From contig NZ_JAIVKU010000005.1 of the NCBI RefSeq assembly GCF_020524165.1, positions 372,001-436,000 on the forward strand: a stretch of 64,000 nucleotides of DNA. Reading direction: 5' to 3'. Positions 7,640 through 16,867 of this stretch are shown here, piece after piece; within the stretch, counting starts at the first letter, position 1; the number at the start of each line of letters is the position of its first letter. Origin of the DNA: Guptibacillus hwajinpoensis. Lineage in GTDB: Bacteria > Bacillota > Bacilli > Bacillales > Guptibacillaceae. A program made the translations under genes and the position numbers. The notes under the pieces were generated by a model. The model worked only from the letters and a program-made list of their open reading frames with translations, ran no database searches and was not told the origin of the DNA.

Positions 7640-7766
7640 CCAAACACCCTTCACTTTGTTCTTTCATCATCAGAACCATACCATAAGATTGAAAGGTATT
7701 TGTAGACTGTTATTAAGGAGGAAAGTGTGTACAATCGAAGCGACCGGTAAGCTCGTTCCCAAACAC

Positions 7767-8255
7767 TTATCGATCTGCTTCGCTATTCTCAAATTCGTTT
7801 TTATAAAACCACTTATAGAACAGTCTTGAAGTGAAATTTGTTATCCCTAATGAAACGAAACTATAATACCATTTCCATTTGACATATTTAATCAGATTCG
7901 TATACCGTTCCGCGAGCACCTCTCCACCTGTTATTATTCCAACATGAAAAAGATAGTAAAAAAATTGAATAAGTTTATGTCTTTTTTCTGGATAATTTAA
8001 ATTGAAAATGGCACAAAAGGACGGATAGATGAAATACTCAAATGTAAAGCTGCTTTTATTCGATTTTCTCATAAATCTTACAGGATACTTGATTAATCCT
8101 TTCTCAACCACCCACAATCCTAGGAACCAGGTGATAAATTGTTTGAAAAACATCACCAAAATCGCATGTCTTATTTTGTCCTTCGGAACAAACCGAACGA
8201 GCAGTACAGCAGTGATCAACCAAAAGAAATAAAGTAGTCCTCGATCCTTTGACAT
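7767..8255 (-). CDS. CBO0543-type multi-pass membrane protein
   Basis: A 162-residue integral membrane protein with about four hydrophobic spans. The blocks WVVEKGLIKYPVRF, SFTFEYFIYPSFCAIFN and NYPEKRHKL match the CBO0543 family often found in Bacillus, whose function is unknown. ATG 8255 is preceded by GGAGGTGG at about nine bases, so it is preferred over the upstream start at 8306. Confidence 0.75.
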   Translation of the reverse strand: MSKDRGLLYFFWLITAVLLVRFVPKDKIRHAILVMFFKQFITWFLGLWVVEKGLIKYPVRFMRKSNKSSFTFEYFIYPSFCAIFNLNYPEKRHKLIQFFYYLFHVGIITGGEVLAERYTNLIKYVKWKWYYSFVSLGITNFTSRLFYKWFYKNEFENSEADR

Positions 8256-8370
8256 GGATTCTATCCACCTCCATCCTTTTACTGTTTCCGAAAATAGGCA
8301 TGTCATACCTATATGTTCAACGAAGAGGTAGTAAAACAGCGCAAGCGTCCTCTTGAAAAAGACAGTTGTC

Positions 8371-8408
8371 TTTAAACGGGGTCAGGCTCGAGCCTGACCC
8401 CGTTTAAA
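8371..8408. repeat. Family A palindrome, copy 2 (centre CTCGAG)
   Basis: A perfect 38-bp palindrome. The core GGGGTCAGG/CCTGACCCC is extended by TTTAAAC and GTTTAAA arms that are unique to this copy. It lies between two divergent genes, where a terminator has no obvious use. Confidence 0.9.
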
Positions 8409-8485
8409 GAACCATAAAAAGTGGTACAATCAATACATGAACACATAATCATATAGCATCTGTTACACTGACTGGAGGAATTACC

Positions 8486-9397
8486 TTGGCAGACAAGCAT
8501 TCTCACGACCACGGCCATCATCATTCAGCGAATAAAAAGGCTCTCTTTATTAGCTTCCTACTTATCGCTTCTTTTATGGTCCTTGAAGTAATAGGGGGCT
8601 TTGTTACGAATAGTCTCGCGCTTTTATCCGATGCGGGACATATGCTTAGCGACACGGTAGCACTCGGAATGAGCTTACTTGCATTTAAGCTTGGCGAGAA
8701 AGCATCCGATCAGGAGAAGACTTATGGCTACAAACGCTTTGAAATACTGGCAGCCTTTTTAAATGGTATCGCACTAATCGCTATCTCTTTCTACATCTTA
8801 TGGGAATCTATTCAGCGTTTTATTGATCCACCAGAAGTAGCAAGTACAGGCATGCTGATCATCGCTGCGATTGGATTACTCGTTAACATTCTAGTTGCAT
8901 GGATTTTGATGAAAGGCGATACGTCAGAAAACCTTAATTTACGTAGTGCTTTTCTTCACGTTTTAGGAGATTTACTCGGTTCAATCGGTGCCATTATTGC
9001 AGCCTTACTCATCATGTTTGCTGGCTGGAATTACGCCGATCCAATTGCAAGTGCGATTGTTGCCGTTCTTGTACTTGTTAGTGGTATTCGTGTTACAAAA
9101 GACTCTTTTCACGTGTTAATGGAAGGAACACCCTCAAACATTAACCTTGAAGAAGTAAAGTCTACGATTGTTGAAATAGATGGCGTGCAATCCATTCATG
9201 ACGTTCACATATGGAATATCACTTCTGATTTCCCATCATTCACTTGTCACATTGTTGTCCGTCAAACTTGCGATCGCGATCAGCTGCTTCAACTGATTGG
9301 TAAAAAGCTACAAGAACAATTTGATCTTACCCATACAACAATCCAAATGGAATGTGACACCTCCGAGATCAAGCATCAAGAAAAGAACTGCAATTAA
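8486..9397 (+). CDS. czcD: Cation diffusion facilitator, zinc exporter CzcD-type
   Basis: A 303-residue CDF transporter. The N-terminus is His-rich (HSHDHGHHH), six spans follow, and the metal-site segments LLSDAGHMLSD in helix 2 and HVLGDLLGSIGA in helix 5 carry the expected His/Asp residues. The C-terminal cytoplasmic domain (VQSIHDVHIWNITSD) is typical. It exports Zn2+ and similar ions by proton antiport. Start is TTG 8486 with GGAGG at seven bases. No metalloregulator gene is adjacent. Confidence 0.92.
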   Translation: MADKHSHDHGHHHSANKKALFISFLLIASFMVLEVIGGFVTNSLALLSDAGHMLSDTVALGMSLLAFKLGEKASDQEKTYGYKRFEILAAFLNGIALIAISFYILWESIQRFIDPPEVASTGMLIIAAIGLLVNILVAWILMKGDTSENLNLRSAFLHVLGDLLGSIGAIIAALLIMFAGWNYADPIASAIVAVLVLVSGIRVTKDSFHVLMEGTPSNINLEEVKSTIVEIDGVQSIHDVHIWNITSDFPSFTCHIVVRQTCDRDQLLQLIGKKLQEQFDLTHTTIQMECDTSEIKHQEKNCN

Positions 9398-9402
9398 AAA
9401 AA

Positions 9403-9434
9403 GAAAGGGGTCAGGCACGTGCCTGACCCCTTTC
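9403..9434. repeat. Family A palindrome, copy 3 (centre CACGTG)
   Basis: A perfect 32-bp palindrome with GAAA/TTTC outer arms, between the convergent czcD and gntP-like genes. Here it is well placed as a bidirectional terminator. Confidence 0.9.
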
Positions 9435-9443
9435 CTTCGTTTT

Positions 9444-10775
9444 CTATACAAACATATTCAGAATTAACGCTCCACCAAACGCTGCAAAGGAAAGTACTGT
9501 TTCTAGCACAGTCCACGTTTTGAACGTTTCCTTAACCGTTAAGCCTAGATATTCTTTAACCATCCAGAACCCAGCATCGTTTACATGTGAGAACATCAAT
9601 GAACCTGCGCCTGTCACGATAACAAGCAATTCAAGGTTTACACCTGACATCGTTGCGATGATCGGTGACACGATTCCAGCCGCAGTTGTTAGAGCAACTG
9701 TCGCTGATCCTGTTGCAATTCGAATCAAACCTGCGATCATAAACGCTAGAACGAGCGGTGATAAAGAGAGATCTTGTGAAAGATTTCCGATAATCGTACC
9801 AATTCCACTATCGATTAGAATTTGCTTAAATCCGCCACCTGCACCAATGATCAAGATGATTGATCCAACAGGTAGAATACATTCTTCTACGTACTTCTTA
9901 ATTTGCTTTTTATCGAGTCCCTGACGGAATCCAAGGAAATAGAAAGCAAAGAAACAAGATAGTAATAGCGCCACAAGTGGGCTACCGATAAATTCTAAAA
10001 TGCCTTCCGCGCTACCTGGTAATGGTAGAAATGGAGCGAATGTTCCTAGAACAAGTAGGAAAACTGGCATAATGATCGTTGTGAATGAAATCCCTGTTCC
10101 TGGTAGTGTTGAAGGATCCTGCTGATCTTCGACTTTGATTAAATCAGGCTCCCCTACAGGCACAACGCGTTTGTTAATCCATTTCGCAAATACCGGACCG
10201 CCGAGAATACCGGCTGGAAGCGCTATTATGAGGGAGTATAAAAGAACCTTACCAAGATCTGCTTCATAAATCCCAATTGCGGCAACTGCTCCTGGATGTG
10301 GAGGAATCAATCCGTGCACAATCGACAATCCTGCGACAGCTGGTAGTGCAATCAATAGAATGTTTTTCTTCGTTGCCTTTTGAATCGAAATAACCAATGG
10401 TAATAAAATTAAGATACCAACTTCAAAGAATACCGGAATACCGATAATAAATCCTGAGAAGAACATCGCCCATGGCAGCTTCTTCTCTCCAAAAACGCGA
10501 ATAAAGAAATTCGCAATCTGTAATCCTGCACCGGATTCAGATAACAGTTTTCCGAGAATAGTTCCTAGTGCCAGAATACCAACTAAGTGACCGAGTACGC
10601 CACCAACACCTGCTTCGTATGATCCTATAATGTCGACCCATTCCATGCCTGACATTACTGCCAGGAATAAGGCCGCTACGGTTAAGCCAATAAACGCATG
10701 CCACTGAAAGACAGAAACTCCTACAATGACAATCGCAATGGATATGAGTGTTATTGCTAAAAGATAAATTTCCAT
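9444..10775 (-). CDS. Gluconate permease, GntP family
   Basis: A 443-residue symporter of the GntP family with 12 or more hydrophobic spans. Typical blocks are LGTILGKLLSESGAGLQIA, FSGFIIGIPVFFEVG, GLIPPHPGAVAAIGIY and SGVNLELLVIVTGAGSLMFSH. It imports gluconate or a related sugar acid with protons. ATG 10775 follows GAGGTGGGAG; the 33-residue upstream extension has no site and covers the promoter. No gluconokinase gene is adjacent. A sigma-A promoter and cre-like site lie upstream, suggesting CcpA control. Confidence 0.9.
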   Translation of the reverse strand: MEIYLLAITLISIAIVIVGVSVFQWHAFIGLTVAALFLAVMSGMEWVDIIGSYEAGVGGVLGHLVGILALGTILGKLLSESGAGLQIANFFIRVFGEKKLPWAMFFSGFIIGIPVFFEVGILILLPLVISIQKATKKNILLIALPAVAGLSIVHGLIPPHPGAVAAIGIYEADLGKVLLYSLIIALPAGILGGPVFAKWINKRVVPVGEPDLIKVEDQQDPSTLPGTGISFTTIIMPVFLLVLGTFAPFLPLPGSAEGILEFIGSPLVALLLSCFFAFYFLGFRQGLDKKQIKKYVEECILPVGSIILIIGAGGGFKQILIDSGIGTIIGNLSQDLSLSPLVLAFMIAGLIRIATGSATVALTTAAGIVSPIIATMSGVNLELLVIVTGAGSLMFSHVNDAGFWMVKEYLGLTVKETFKTWTVLETVLSFAAFGGALILNMFV

Positions 10776-10845
10776 GGTAACTCCCACCTCTTCTGAAATA
10801 AAGGATATTTTCTTTGAATAACTGAAAACCCTTCCAACTTTCTTT

Positions 10846-10874
10846 ATTATAGGAATTATTTTTTCATAAATCAA
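10846..10874 (-). promoter_or_regulatory. Sigma-A promoter of the GntP gene
   Basis: On the minus strand TTGATT (10874-10869) and TATAAT (10851-10846) are separated by exactly 17 bp. Transcription would begin near 10840, giving a leader of about 65 bases. Confidence 0.8.
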
Positions 10875-10888
10875 TGAAAACGTTTAAA
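10874..10888. promoter_or_regulatory. cre-like CcpA site
   Basis: ATGAAAACGTTTAAA fits the cre consensus WTGNAANCGNWNNCW except at one position. It touches the -35 box of the GntP promoter, where CcpA would be expected to block RNA polymerase when preferred sugars are present. Confidence 0.65.
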
Positions 10889-10950
10889 AAATTTTTCCGA
10901 AGAGTAGTCTTCCTATCATTCTAACAAACCGCTATACCATCAAAACCCTT

Positions 10951-10970
10951 GATATAAAGGGATTTATATC
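10951..10970. promoter_or_regulatory. Inverted repeat upstream of the GntP promoter
   Basis: GATATAAA and TTTATATC form a perfect 8-bp inverted repeat around GGGA. It lies about 75 bp upstream of the -35 box and may bind a specific regulator. The rest of 10889-11087 is AT-rich and holds no gene. Confidence 0.4.
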
Positions 10971-11087
10971 ATGAAAAAAAGAATCATATAATCTGAGATA
11001 CTTTTAAAATTTATTTTTTTCAGTCAATTTCTCTTTTCCAAACCAAGGATCATTTTCAATTTTTTCACAAATATTTCCCTAAACAAA

Positions 11088-11118
11088 GTAAAAAGACTGC
11101 CATTGTAGCAGCCTTCTC
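11088..11118 (-). terminator. Rho-independent terminator
   Basis: On the minus strand GGCTGC and GCAGTC form a short stem around TACAATG, followed by TTTTTAC. It follows the HAAS-like gene. Confidence 0.65.
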
Positions 11119-11126
11119 TTCCTCTA

Positions 11127-12078
11127 TTACAACTTCGCTTTCCAAAACCCTTTACCAATATCGATCCCCGCACTAATGACAAAAAAGAGTCCAATCGCAG
11201 CTAATAAAGCGTTCTGAAATGTTTCTGAAAGGGATAATAACTTCGTGAAATCGTCATGAATGAGCCGATCATTCAATAGCATGATGACAATCACGGCGGT
11301 TGCAAAAACATGATGAACCGCGTTTGCAATGGCTAATCGCTTCGTCCAATAGCCGACAATGATTTTGTATAGGGCAAGTAACACTGCTGTTAGAAGAGCT
11401 AGACTCACAAGCGGCCAATAAGAAAGAAGCACATCATTGTTAAAAAAGGGCACATCTATTTTTCCATTTCTTATGATGCCAAGCAAATGCTCAGCGTTAT
11501 AGTAAAGCGTTGCCCACACAGCCGCAAAGATGATCGCTGAACAGCTCGAATTTGGAAACTTTCTTTTTCTTCGGCGGCGCCGTCATTTTCGTTAATTCAT
11601 CTGCTGACCACGTAGAAAAAATGTCCGTCATCTTCAAATCGGTTCGCTCTAGGACGACAAAAACAAGCGTAATCCAGAATAGCGTTTGGATGAAGGTGTT
11701 CCATAAACCGCTAATCGCATCCCCTAGTAAATAAAAGAAGACGGCTCCGATTGTTTCTGTTCCATTGTAATCAATCACATTAGCCGTCATAAACAAGATA
11801 AAGGTTACGGTCAAGGCGATCGGCAAGACAATTTTCAACAACTTAACGTAGTGCTCAAAATACTGTGGCCCAATTAAGTACATCGGCCAATCTCGGAAGC
11901 CGTTCGCCATCTGCACCGGACTGCCAAGCTCATTAAGTACACTTTTCACATCCTCTTCAGATGGATTTTCTGGAAGCATATCCCCAATCGATGATCTTAA
12001 CTCAAGTGCGATATCTTCTCGATTGGATTCAGGAAGCCGTCTCGTTACCTCCCCAATATACACCTCAATCAGATTCAC
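11127..12078 (-). pseudogene. HAAS-type membrane protein split by a frameshift
   Basis: Two overlapping minus-strand frames, 11497-12078 and 11127-11519, join into one protein of about 316 residues if one base is removed near 11535. The N-terminal part (EVTRRLPESNREDIALELRSSIGDML) is the HAAS signalling domain, followed by a membrane segment FILFMTANVIDYNG. The second frame adds four more spans. In the second frame the conserved run IIFAAVWATLYYN reads straight through the break. The gene overlaps the start of padR's end, the usual PadR-HAAS pairing. It is either a recent mutation or a sequencing error. Confidence 0.7.
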
Positions 12079-12427
12079 GCTCTTCCTCCCCTTTCAATAA
12101 AGAACCTAATTCGCTAGACGTTTTCTCCCACTCCGCTTTCAGCTGTTGAAAGATATCAAGGCCATACTCGCTTAAAACATAATACTTTCGTGGTCTACTT
12201 TCTGTTGTATCCCAACTGCTCGTCACAAGCTCTTGCTTTTCTAACCTGCGTAGAAGGGGATATAGCGTGCTCTGTTCAATGGAAATCCCCGATTTCTCAA
12301 GTGATTGTACGAGAGAATAACCATATTGAGGCAGCCTTAGCTGACTGAGGACCGCAAGGGTTAACGTACCTCTTCTAAGCTCAGTTACCAATGAATTTAA
12401 CAGCGTCACAACTTCACCAACCTTCAT
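12065..12427 (-). CDS. PadR family transcriptional regulator
   Basis: About 120 residues, mostly the PadR winged helix: TLTLAVLSQLRLPQYGYSLVQ, IEQSTLYPLLRRLEKQELV and SRPRKYYVLSEYG, then a short helix. It lacks the long C-terminal domain of the padR at 4822. Its end overlaps the HAAS gene by 14 bp. The start is uncertain: ATG 12427 has no clear ribosome binding site, and a GTG at 12403 follows GGTGAAG. A palindrome covers the start region, so autoregulation is likely. Confidence 0.88.
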   Translation of the reverse strand: MKVGEVVTLLNSLVTELRRGTLTLAVLSQLRLPQYGYSLVQSLEKSGISIEQSTLYPLLRRLEKQELVTSSWDTTESRPRKYYVLSEYGLDIFQQLKAEWEKTSSELGSLLKGEEERESD

Positions 12428-12469
12428 ACTGTATGTCATATACTATATATACTATGTATCATACAGTAT
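12426..12469. promoter_or_regulatory. Candidate PadR operator
   Basis: ATACTGTATG at 12426-12435 and CATACAGTAT at 12460-12469 are perfect inverted arms. The region between them is itself nearly symmetric (ATACTATATATACTAT). This overlaps the start of the minus-strand padR gene and is a likely autoregulatory site. Confidence 0.7.
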
Positions 12470-12508
12470 TATGTGTGAAACAACAATGTGGATTTTTCAT
12501 TATTTGCA

Positions 12509-12552
12509 AAAAGGGCTGGGGGTCAGGTACGTACCTGACCCCCAGCCCTTTT
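12509..12552. repeat. Family A palindrome, copy 4 (centre TACGTA)
   Basis: The longest copy: a perfect 44-bp palindrome with outer arms AAAAGGGCTG and CAGCCCTTTT. It lies between divergent genes, 48 bp before the histidine kinase gene. Confidence 0.92.
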
Positions 12553-12600
12553 CGTTTGTTATAATAGACAAATAGTATAGGAGATCTGGAGGGTACTTTT

Positions 12601-14766
12601 ATGATGACAGCTTCCTTTTTTGCTCATTACGATGCGATTCCCTTGCCCCTCTTCGTCGTTAATCGGCATGGCGGCATTGTCCATCGTAATGAATACGCAA
12701 TATCAAGATTTTCATCTTATGAACTGATGGAATTGATTCAGTCCTACGAAAGCATTTTAAGGATAAAAGAGAATGAACTAACCCCCTACCTGAATAAAGC
12801 GTTCACAGCGAATCCCGGGGAGTTTATCTCCATACCGCTTCCTGCAACAAAGGAAATGGTTCGCCTCTCCCCTATTAACGACGACCTTTTGACCTTCCTC
12901 ATTGTTGAAGATAAGGAAGCCATTTATAAAGAAGGCAGGCAGGATCCTATCGAACCTCCTGTAGACAAAGAGTCAGAAGAGCTTCAGCAGCAAATTCACT
13001 CGTTAATTGACGAAAATCCAGACGGTATTGCTTTTATCGATGAACGCTTGCATCTCAAACTTATCAATCGTTCACTTCATCATATGCTTGGTTATTCTCT
13101 TGATGAACTTCGTCACGCCCCAAACCAAACCGTTGACGAACAGACGATTCAGACGATCGGAAGACATTTTGAGTTAGCGCTCCATGGTGACCAGCGTCCA
13201 TACGAAATTGAAGCCTGCGACAAGTATGGGAAAACGATTCATCTCCTCATTAAGACGATTCCGATTCGTACGAACGGACAATTTCGTGGCGCTTATAAAA
13301 TTGTTAAAGACATGACTGAATTCAAAAGCGCTCAACTGGATGCCATTGATCAAGCCGAGCAATTGCGTTCGCTCATTGACTCTATTCCTGAATTTATTAT
13401 TTTTAAGGATGAGAACGGAAGAATCCTTGAAATGAATGCTTACGCAAAACGCATCTTCGGGGTTGAAGAAGGAAAGTACAAAGGGAAAACGTGCGAAGAA
13501 TTAGATTGTAGGAGTATTGATGCTCACCATCTACTAAAAAACAATGCCAAAACAGACAGTATAGCCTGGAAAGAGAAAACCAAAGTAGCCTACGAATATG
13601 AGCTTGAACTCGCAAGCGGTGAAATAGGGACATTCGAAATCATTAAAGCACCCACGTTTCATGGGAATGGCGATCGGAAATACCTCATAGCCATTGGGAG
13701 GGATATATCAGAGCGACGAGAAGTCGAACGTGAACTCATTGAGACACAGGAGCTCATCGAATCAATTTTCACTAACAATGCCGATGCGATTTCCGTCAGC
13801 AATCTGGATAAAGAAATCATTCAAGTGAACCCCGCTTTTAAACAGCTTTATGGCTACACAGAGGAAGACATGATTTCTCATTTACACGAAATCTATCCGA
13901 ATCAAAACAAAGAAGAAGCTAATCGAATTATCAAAGCCGTTATTAACGGCGAGGGCGTAGTGGATTTTGAAACAGTGAGAGTCAAAAAAGATGGCACGTC
14001 GATCGATGTTAGCGTAACCTACTCTCCTATTAAAGATCATGAAGGAAATGTTACCGCCATGTCGGCTATCACAAGAGATATACGCGATCGCAAAAAAACG
14101 GAAGAACTGCTTCTTCGTTCAGAAAAACTTTCAGCAATCGGCCAGCTCGCAGCAGCCGTTGCACACGAAGTACGAAATCCATTAACCTCTGTAAAAGGGT
14201 TCATTCAGCTCTACAAAGACCGGATTAACGATGAAATTCTTGAGCTCATGCTCTCTGAAATGAATCGCATCGAATCAATTATTAATGAATTTTTATCCCT
14301 TGCAAGACCACAGGCTGTCACCTATCAAAAAATCGACATTATGACCTTAACGCGAAATGTTGTTTCACTTATGAACCCAGAGCTTTTACTAAACAAAATC
14401 GATGTTAGAACCGCTTTTCATACCCCTTCACTCATGATGCACTGTGAAAAAAACCAGATCACACAGGTGCTTATGAACGTCATCAAAAACGGGATTGAAG
14501 CGATGCCTGACGGTGGACCTCTTTCAATCACAACGTGCAACTCTGATACTCATCTCTTTATCGAGATTGCAGACAAAGGGGTTGGCATTCCGAAAGAACG
14601 ATTGGAACGACTCGGGGAACCTTTTTTCTCAAATAAAGATACAGGAACCGGCCTTGGACTTGTGGTTTGTTATAAAATTATTCACGAACATCATGGCACC
14701 ATTCACTTTGATAGCACGGTTGGCGCTGGAACCCTAGTGACAATCACATTACCTCTTGAACGTTAG
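12601..14766 (+). CDS. Orphan multi-PAS sensor histidine kinase
   Basis: A 721-residue kinase with no membrane span and no receiver partner nearby. A short N-terminal PAS-like region is followed by three PAS domains, around residues 130-245, 255-375 and 385-500. The phosphoacceptor is His about 522 in VAHEVRNPLTSVKG, the N-box is NVIKNGIEAM, and the G-boxes are DKGVGIP and GTGLGLVVCYK. This layout resembles the cytoplasmic KinA/KinE sporulation kinases that feed Spo0F, so a phosphorelay role is possible but not shown. ATG 12601 follows GGAGGG. The stop overlaps the convergent LysR gene by four bases. Confidence 0.9.
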   Translation: MMTASFFAHYDAIPLPLFVVNRHGGIVHRNEYAISRFSSYELMELIQSYESILRIKENELTPYLNKAFTANPGEFISIPLPATKEMVRLSPINDDLLTFLIVEDKEAIYKEGRQDPIEPPVDKESEELQQQIHSLIDENPDGIAFIDERLHLKLINRSLHHMLGYSLDELRHAPNQTVDEQTIQTIGRHFELALHGDQRPYEIEACDKYGKTIHLLIKTIPIRTNGQFRGAYKIVKDMTEFKSAQLDAIDQAEQLRSLIDSIPEFIIFKDENGRILEMNAYAKRIFGVEEGKYKGKTCEELDCRSIDAHHLLKNNAKTDSIAWKEKTKVAYEYELELASGEIGTFEIIKAPTFHGNGDRKYLIAIGRDISERREVERELIETQELIESIFTNNADAISVSNLDKEIIQVNPAFKQLYGYTEEDMISHLHEIYPNQNKEEANRIIKAVINGEGVVDFETVRVKKDGTSIDVSVTYSPIKDHEGNVTAMSAITRDIRDRKKTEELLLRSEKLSAIGQLAAAVAHEVRNPLTSVKGFIQLYKDRINDEILELMLSEMNRIESIINEFLSLARPQAVTYQKIDIMTLTRNVVSLMNPELLLNKIDVRTAFHTPSLMMHCEKNQITQVLMNVIKNGIEAMPDGGPLSITTCNSDTHLFIEIADKGVGIPKERLERLGEPFFSNKDTGTGLGLVVCYKIIHEHHGTIHFDSTVGAGTLVTITLPLER

Positions 14767-15593
14767 TCTCGGGTAAAGAATTCTGATAATAAACGAAGAA
14801 GATCAGGGCGATTCGCATGGAGGTATATCTCTCTTTGTAACGGCTCTCCTTTTAACGGAAGAAAGGTTACTCCCTTTTGTTCAATCGTATCCGCCATCAT
14901 TTTTGGAAGATAAGCAATGCCAATTCCAAGTGAAACAAGTCCTCCCATACCGAGATAATGAGTTTCTAACACTTCACTCTCAACCATACGCTCCGCCAAT
15001 ATCCCTCTTACTTGCTCAGAAAGATAGCCGGTGGGAGGGAGTATTTGTGTATAACGAAAGCACTCTTCTAAAGTTAATTCATGCTTATTCGCTAGTGAAA
15101 GCGAGACAGGAACCGCAGCAACAAATGGTTCCGATAACAAAAAAGTTGAATACATCCCATCGATCATAGGGGTATTTTGGACAAGCGCGGCGTCAATTTC
15201 ATGTGATGTTAACAACGGCACTAGATCAAGGCTATCTTCACGAATAGCCGTCACGTGTACATTCGAGTAGTGAAGCTGTTTATAAAAGCCAGGCAAAAAA
15301 TATGTACTCAAGATAGGCGTTGACCCCAAGCGTATCTCATCATATTTCTTATAGCGATCAACCGTTTGATTGATTTTCGAAAAAAGAGGCTTCACATCTT
15401 CGTAAAATGCTTTACCCTTCATTGTTAATTCGACCCCCCTAACAGATCGATTAAACAAGGAAAAACCAAGCTCTTCTTCAAGTTTCTTCATTTGTTTACT
15501 TAGCGCAGGCTGTGAAACAAAGAGTGCTTTTGCGGCACGGGTAAAGCTTCGTTCGTCTGCTATTTTAATAAAGTATGTTAATGGTTGAAGCAT
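14763..15593 (-). CDS. LysR family transcriptional regulator
   Basis: A 276-residue LysR regulator. The N-terminal winged helix reads FIKIADERSFTRAAKALFVSQPALSKQMKKLE (about residues 8-39), followed by a periplasmic-binding-like effector domain. It is divergently transcribed from an SMR transporter pair, with a dyad of T-N11-A type between them, so it probably activates or represses that pair. Its 3' end overlaps the histidine kinase gene. Confidence 0.92.
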   Translation of the reverse strand: MLQPLTYFIKIADERSFTRAAKALFVSQPALSKQMKKLEEELGFSLFNRSVRGVELTMKGKAFYEDVKPLFSKINQTVDRYKKYDEIRLGSTPILSTYFLPGFYKQLHYSNVHVTAIREDSLDLVPLLTSHEIDAALVQNTPMIDGMYSTFLLSEPFVAAVPVSLSLANKHELTLEECFRYTQILPPTGYLSEQVRGILAERMVESEVLETHYLGMGGLVSLGIGIAYLPKMMADTIEQKGVTFLPLKGEPLQREIYLHANRPDLLRLLSEFFTRD

Positions 15594-15631
15594 GCGATCT
15601 AACCTCCTCCATCCTTTCTTTCTATTTATAG

Positions 15632-15648
15632 TATAACCTGAAGTTATA
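15632..15648. promoter_or_regulatory. Candidate LysR box
   Basis: TATAAC-CTGAA-GTTATA is a perfect 6-bp inverted repeat that contains the T-N11-A signature of LysR sites. It lies 39 bp upstream of the lysR start and 87 bp upstream of the SMR gene. Confidence 0.6.
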
Positions 15649-15734
15649 GATTGATCATTTTTTTATATTACCTCTCTACCTTTCTGACGCGTTATGCTAA
15701 CGATATAGAAATCAGCAAGAATAGGAGGCATACG

Positions 15735-16085
15735 ATGAAAAAAGTTTATTTATGGCTTGGAATCGCCATTGTGTTTGAGGTGATCGGAGCGACGTTCATG
15801 AAATACACCGATGGGTTTAGCAATTGGATTCCAACCCTTATCGTAATCTTAAGTTATGCCATTGCACTTGTCTTTTATATTTTTCTCACAAAAGATCATG
15901 AACTAGGAATCATAAACGCACTCTGGTCTGGAGGCGGTACGGTGATCATTACCGTTGCTGGCATTCTCCTCTTTCACGAGTCCACTTCGTTTACAAAACT
16001 GCTAGCCATTGCTCTTATTGTGGTTGGAATCGTTGGTTTAAATACAAAGTCTCGTTATAAGAAAAAAGGAGAGAGTGTTTTATGA
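15735..16085 (+). CDS. Small multidrug resistance (SMR) transporter, subunit 1
   Basis: A 116-residue SMR protein with four spans. WLGIAIVFEVIGATFMKYTDGF carries the membrane-embedded Glu of helix 1, and INALWSGGGTVIITVAGILLFHE matches the family's third and fourth helices. It is likely to work as an antiparallel heterodimer with the next gene, exporting cationic compounds. ATG 15735 follows AGGAGG. The gene overlaps its partner by four bases. I looked for a guanidine (ykkC) riboswitch and saw none. Confidence 0.9.
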   Translation: MKKVYLWLGIAIVFEVIGATFMKYTDGFSNWIPTLIVILSYAIALVFYIFLTKDHELGIINALWSGGGTVIITVAGILLFHESTSFTKLLAIALIVVGIVGLNTKSRYKKKGESVL

Positions 16086-16378
16086 TTTACCTTATCTTTG
16101 CTCTAGCGTTTTCCATTATAGGAAGTATCTCTGTTAAACGTTCAGCTGGTTTTACAAAGAAAATACCAGGCATAACCGCCTTCTTTCTTTTCGGTCTATG
16201 TATCTACTTTCTCACTTTATCTGTCCAATCGATCGAAATCGGCCTTGCCTACGCCATCTGGTCTGGTGGCTCCATTGCCGGCACGACGCTTGCTGGTCTC
16301 CTCTTATTTAATGAAAAAGCAACGAGAAGGAAGGTTATCTCTATCGCGCTAATCATGATTGGCGTTGTTCTTTTATAG
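16082..16378 (+). CDS. Small multidrug resistance (SMR) transporter, subunit 2
   Basis: A 98-residue SMR protein. Helix 1 (LIFALAFSIIGSISVKRSAGF) lacks the usual Glu found in subunit 1, while GLAYAIWSGGSIAGTTLAGLLLFNE is well conserved. Paired SMR genes such as EbrAB and YkkCD encode obligate heterodimers, and the ATGA overlap fits this. The missing acidic residue suggests it is the non-catalytic partner. Confidence 0.88.
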   Translation: MIYLIFALAFSIIGSISVKRSAGFTKKIPGITAFFLFGLCIYFLTLSVQSIEIGLAYAIWSGGSIAGTTLAGLLLFNEKATRRKVISIALIMIGVVLL

Positions 16379-16392
16379 GTCCTAGGTAGGAC

Positions 16393-16416
16393 GGGGTCAG
16401 GCACGTACCTGACCCC
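16393..16416. repeat. Family A palindrome, copy 5 (centre CACGTA)
   Basis: GGGGTCAGG and CCTGACCCC flank CACGTA, which is the only intact-arm copy whose centre is not self-complementary (one mismatch). It lies 15 bp after the SMR operon and 52 bp before a lipoprotein gene in the same direction. Confidence 0.88.
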
Positions 16417-16467
16417 CCTGCTACTATGCTATAATCTTCTTACCACTAAACAAGTGAGGTGTCCCAC

Positions 16468-16818
16468 ATGCGCAAAGGCCTCTCCTTAGTCCCCCTTTTA
16501 TTACTTCTCTTCAGCTGTCAAAATGAACAGTTTCAATACGATGATCAAGTCACGCAGATCAGCGTCATCCAAGTAAATGATTTATCCCCCTCCCCTGACC
16601 AATATGAAAGGAAAGGTAAAATCATAAACGAAATCAGCTCTAAGAAAAAAATCGATCAAGTCCATCACGCTCTCATCAAAGCAGATGTTGAGAGTACTGA
16701 GAATGTCGACCTTGCTCTTCCTTCTTACAAAGTACACTTTCTAAAAGAGAATAAAATCGTGCAAACTCTGGGCTATTATCCACCAGATCAGGATCACGAA
16801 GCTGCTTTCTCTCACTAG
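16468..16818 (+). CDS. Small putative lipoprotein
   Basis: A 116-residue protein with a type II signal peptide (LVPLLLLLFSC). The mature part is rich in charged residues and has no family I recognise. ATG 16468 follows GAGGTG at six bases; TATAAT at 16430-16435 could be its -10 box. Confidence 0.65.
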   Translation: MRKGLSLVPLLLLLFSCQNEQFQYDDQVTQISVIQVNDLSPSPDQYERKGKIINEISSKKKIDQVHHALIKADVESTENVDLALPSYKVHFLKENKIVQTLGYYPPDQDHEAAFSH

Positions 16819-16867
16819 AAAAAGAGCAAATGTATCGGCTTTCAAGCTCCCTTTCGCTTCTTCCCTA

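Noticed and set aside
15594..15734. ykkC/guanidine-I riboswitch before the SMR pair
   Set aside because: The 141-bp gap has a LysR-type dyad but none of the conserved riboswitch motifs (ACGR, GGGCUG-like elements) and is too short.
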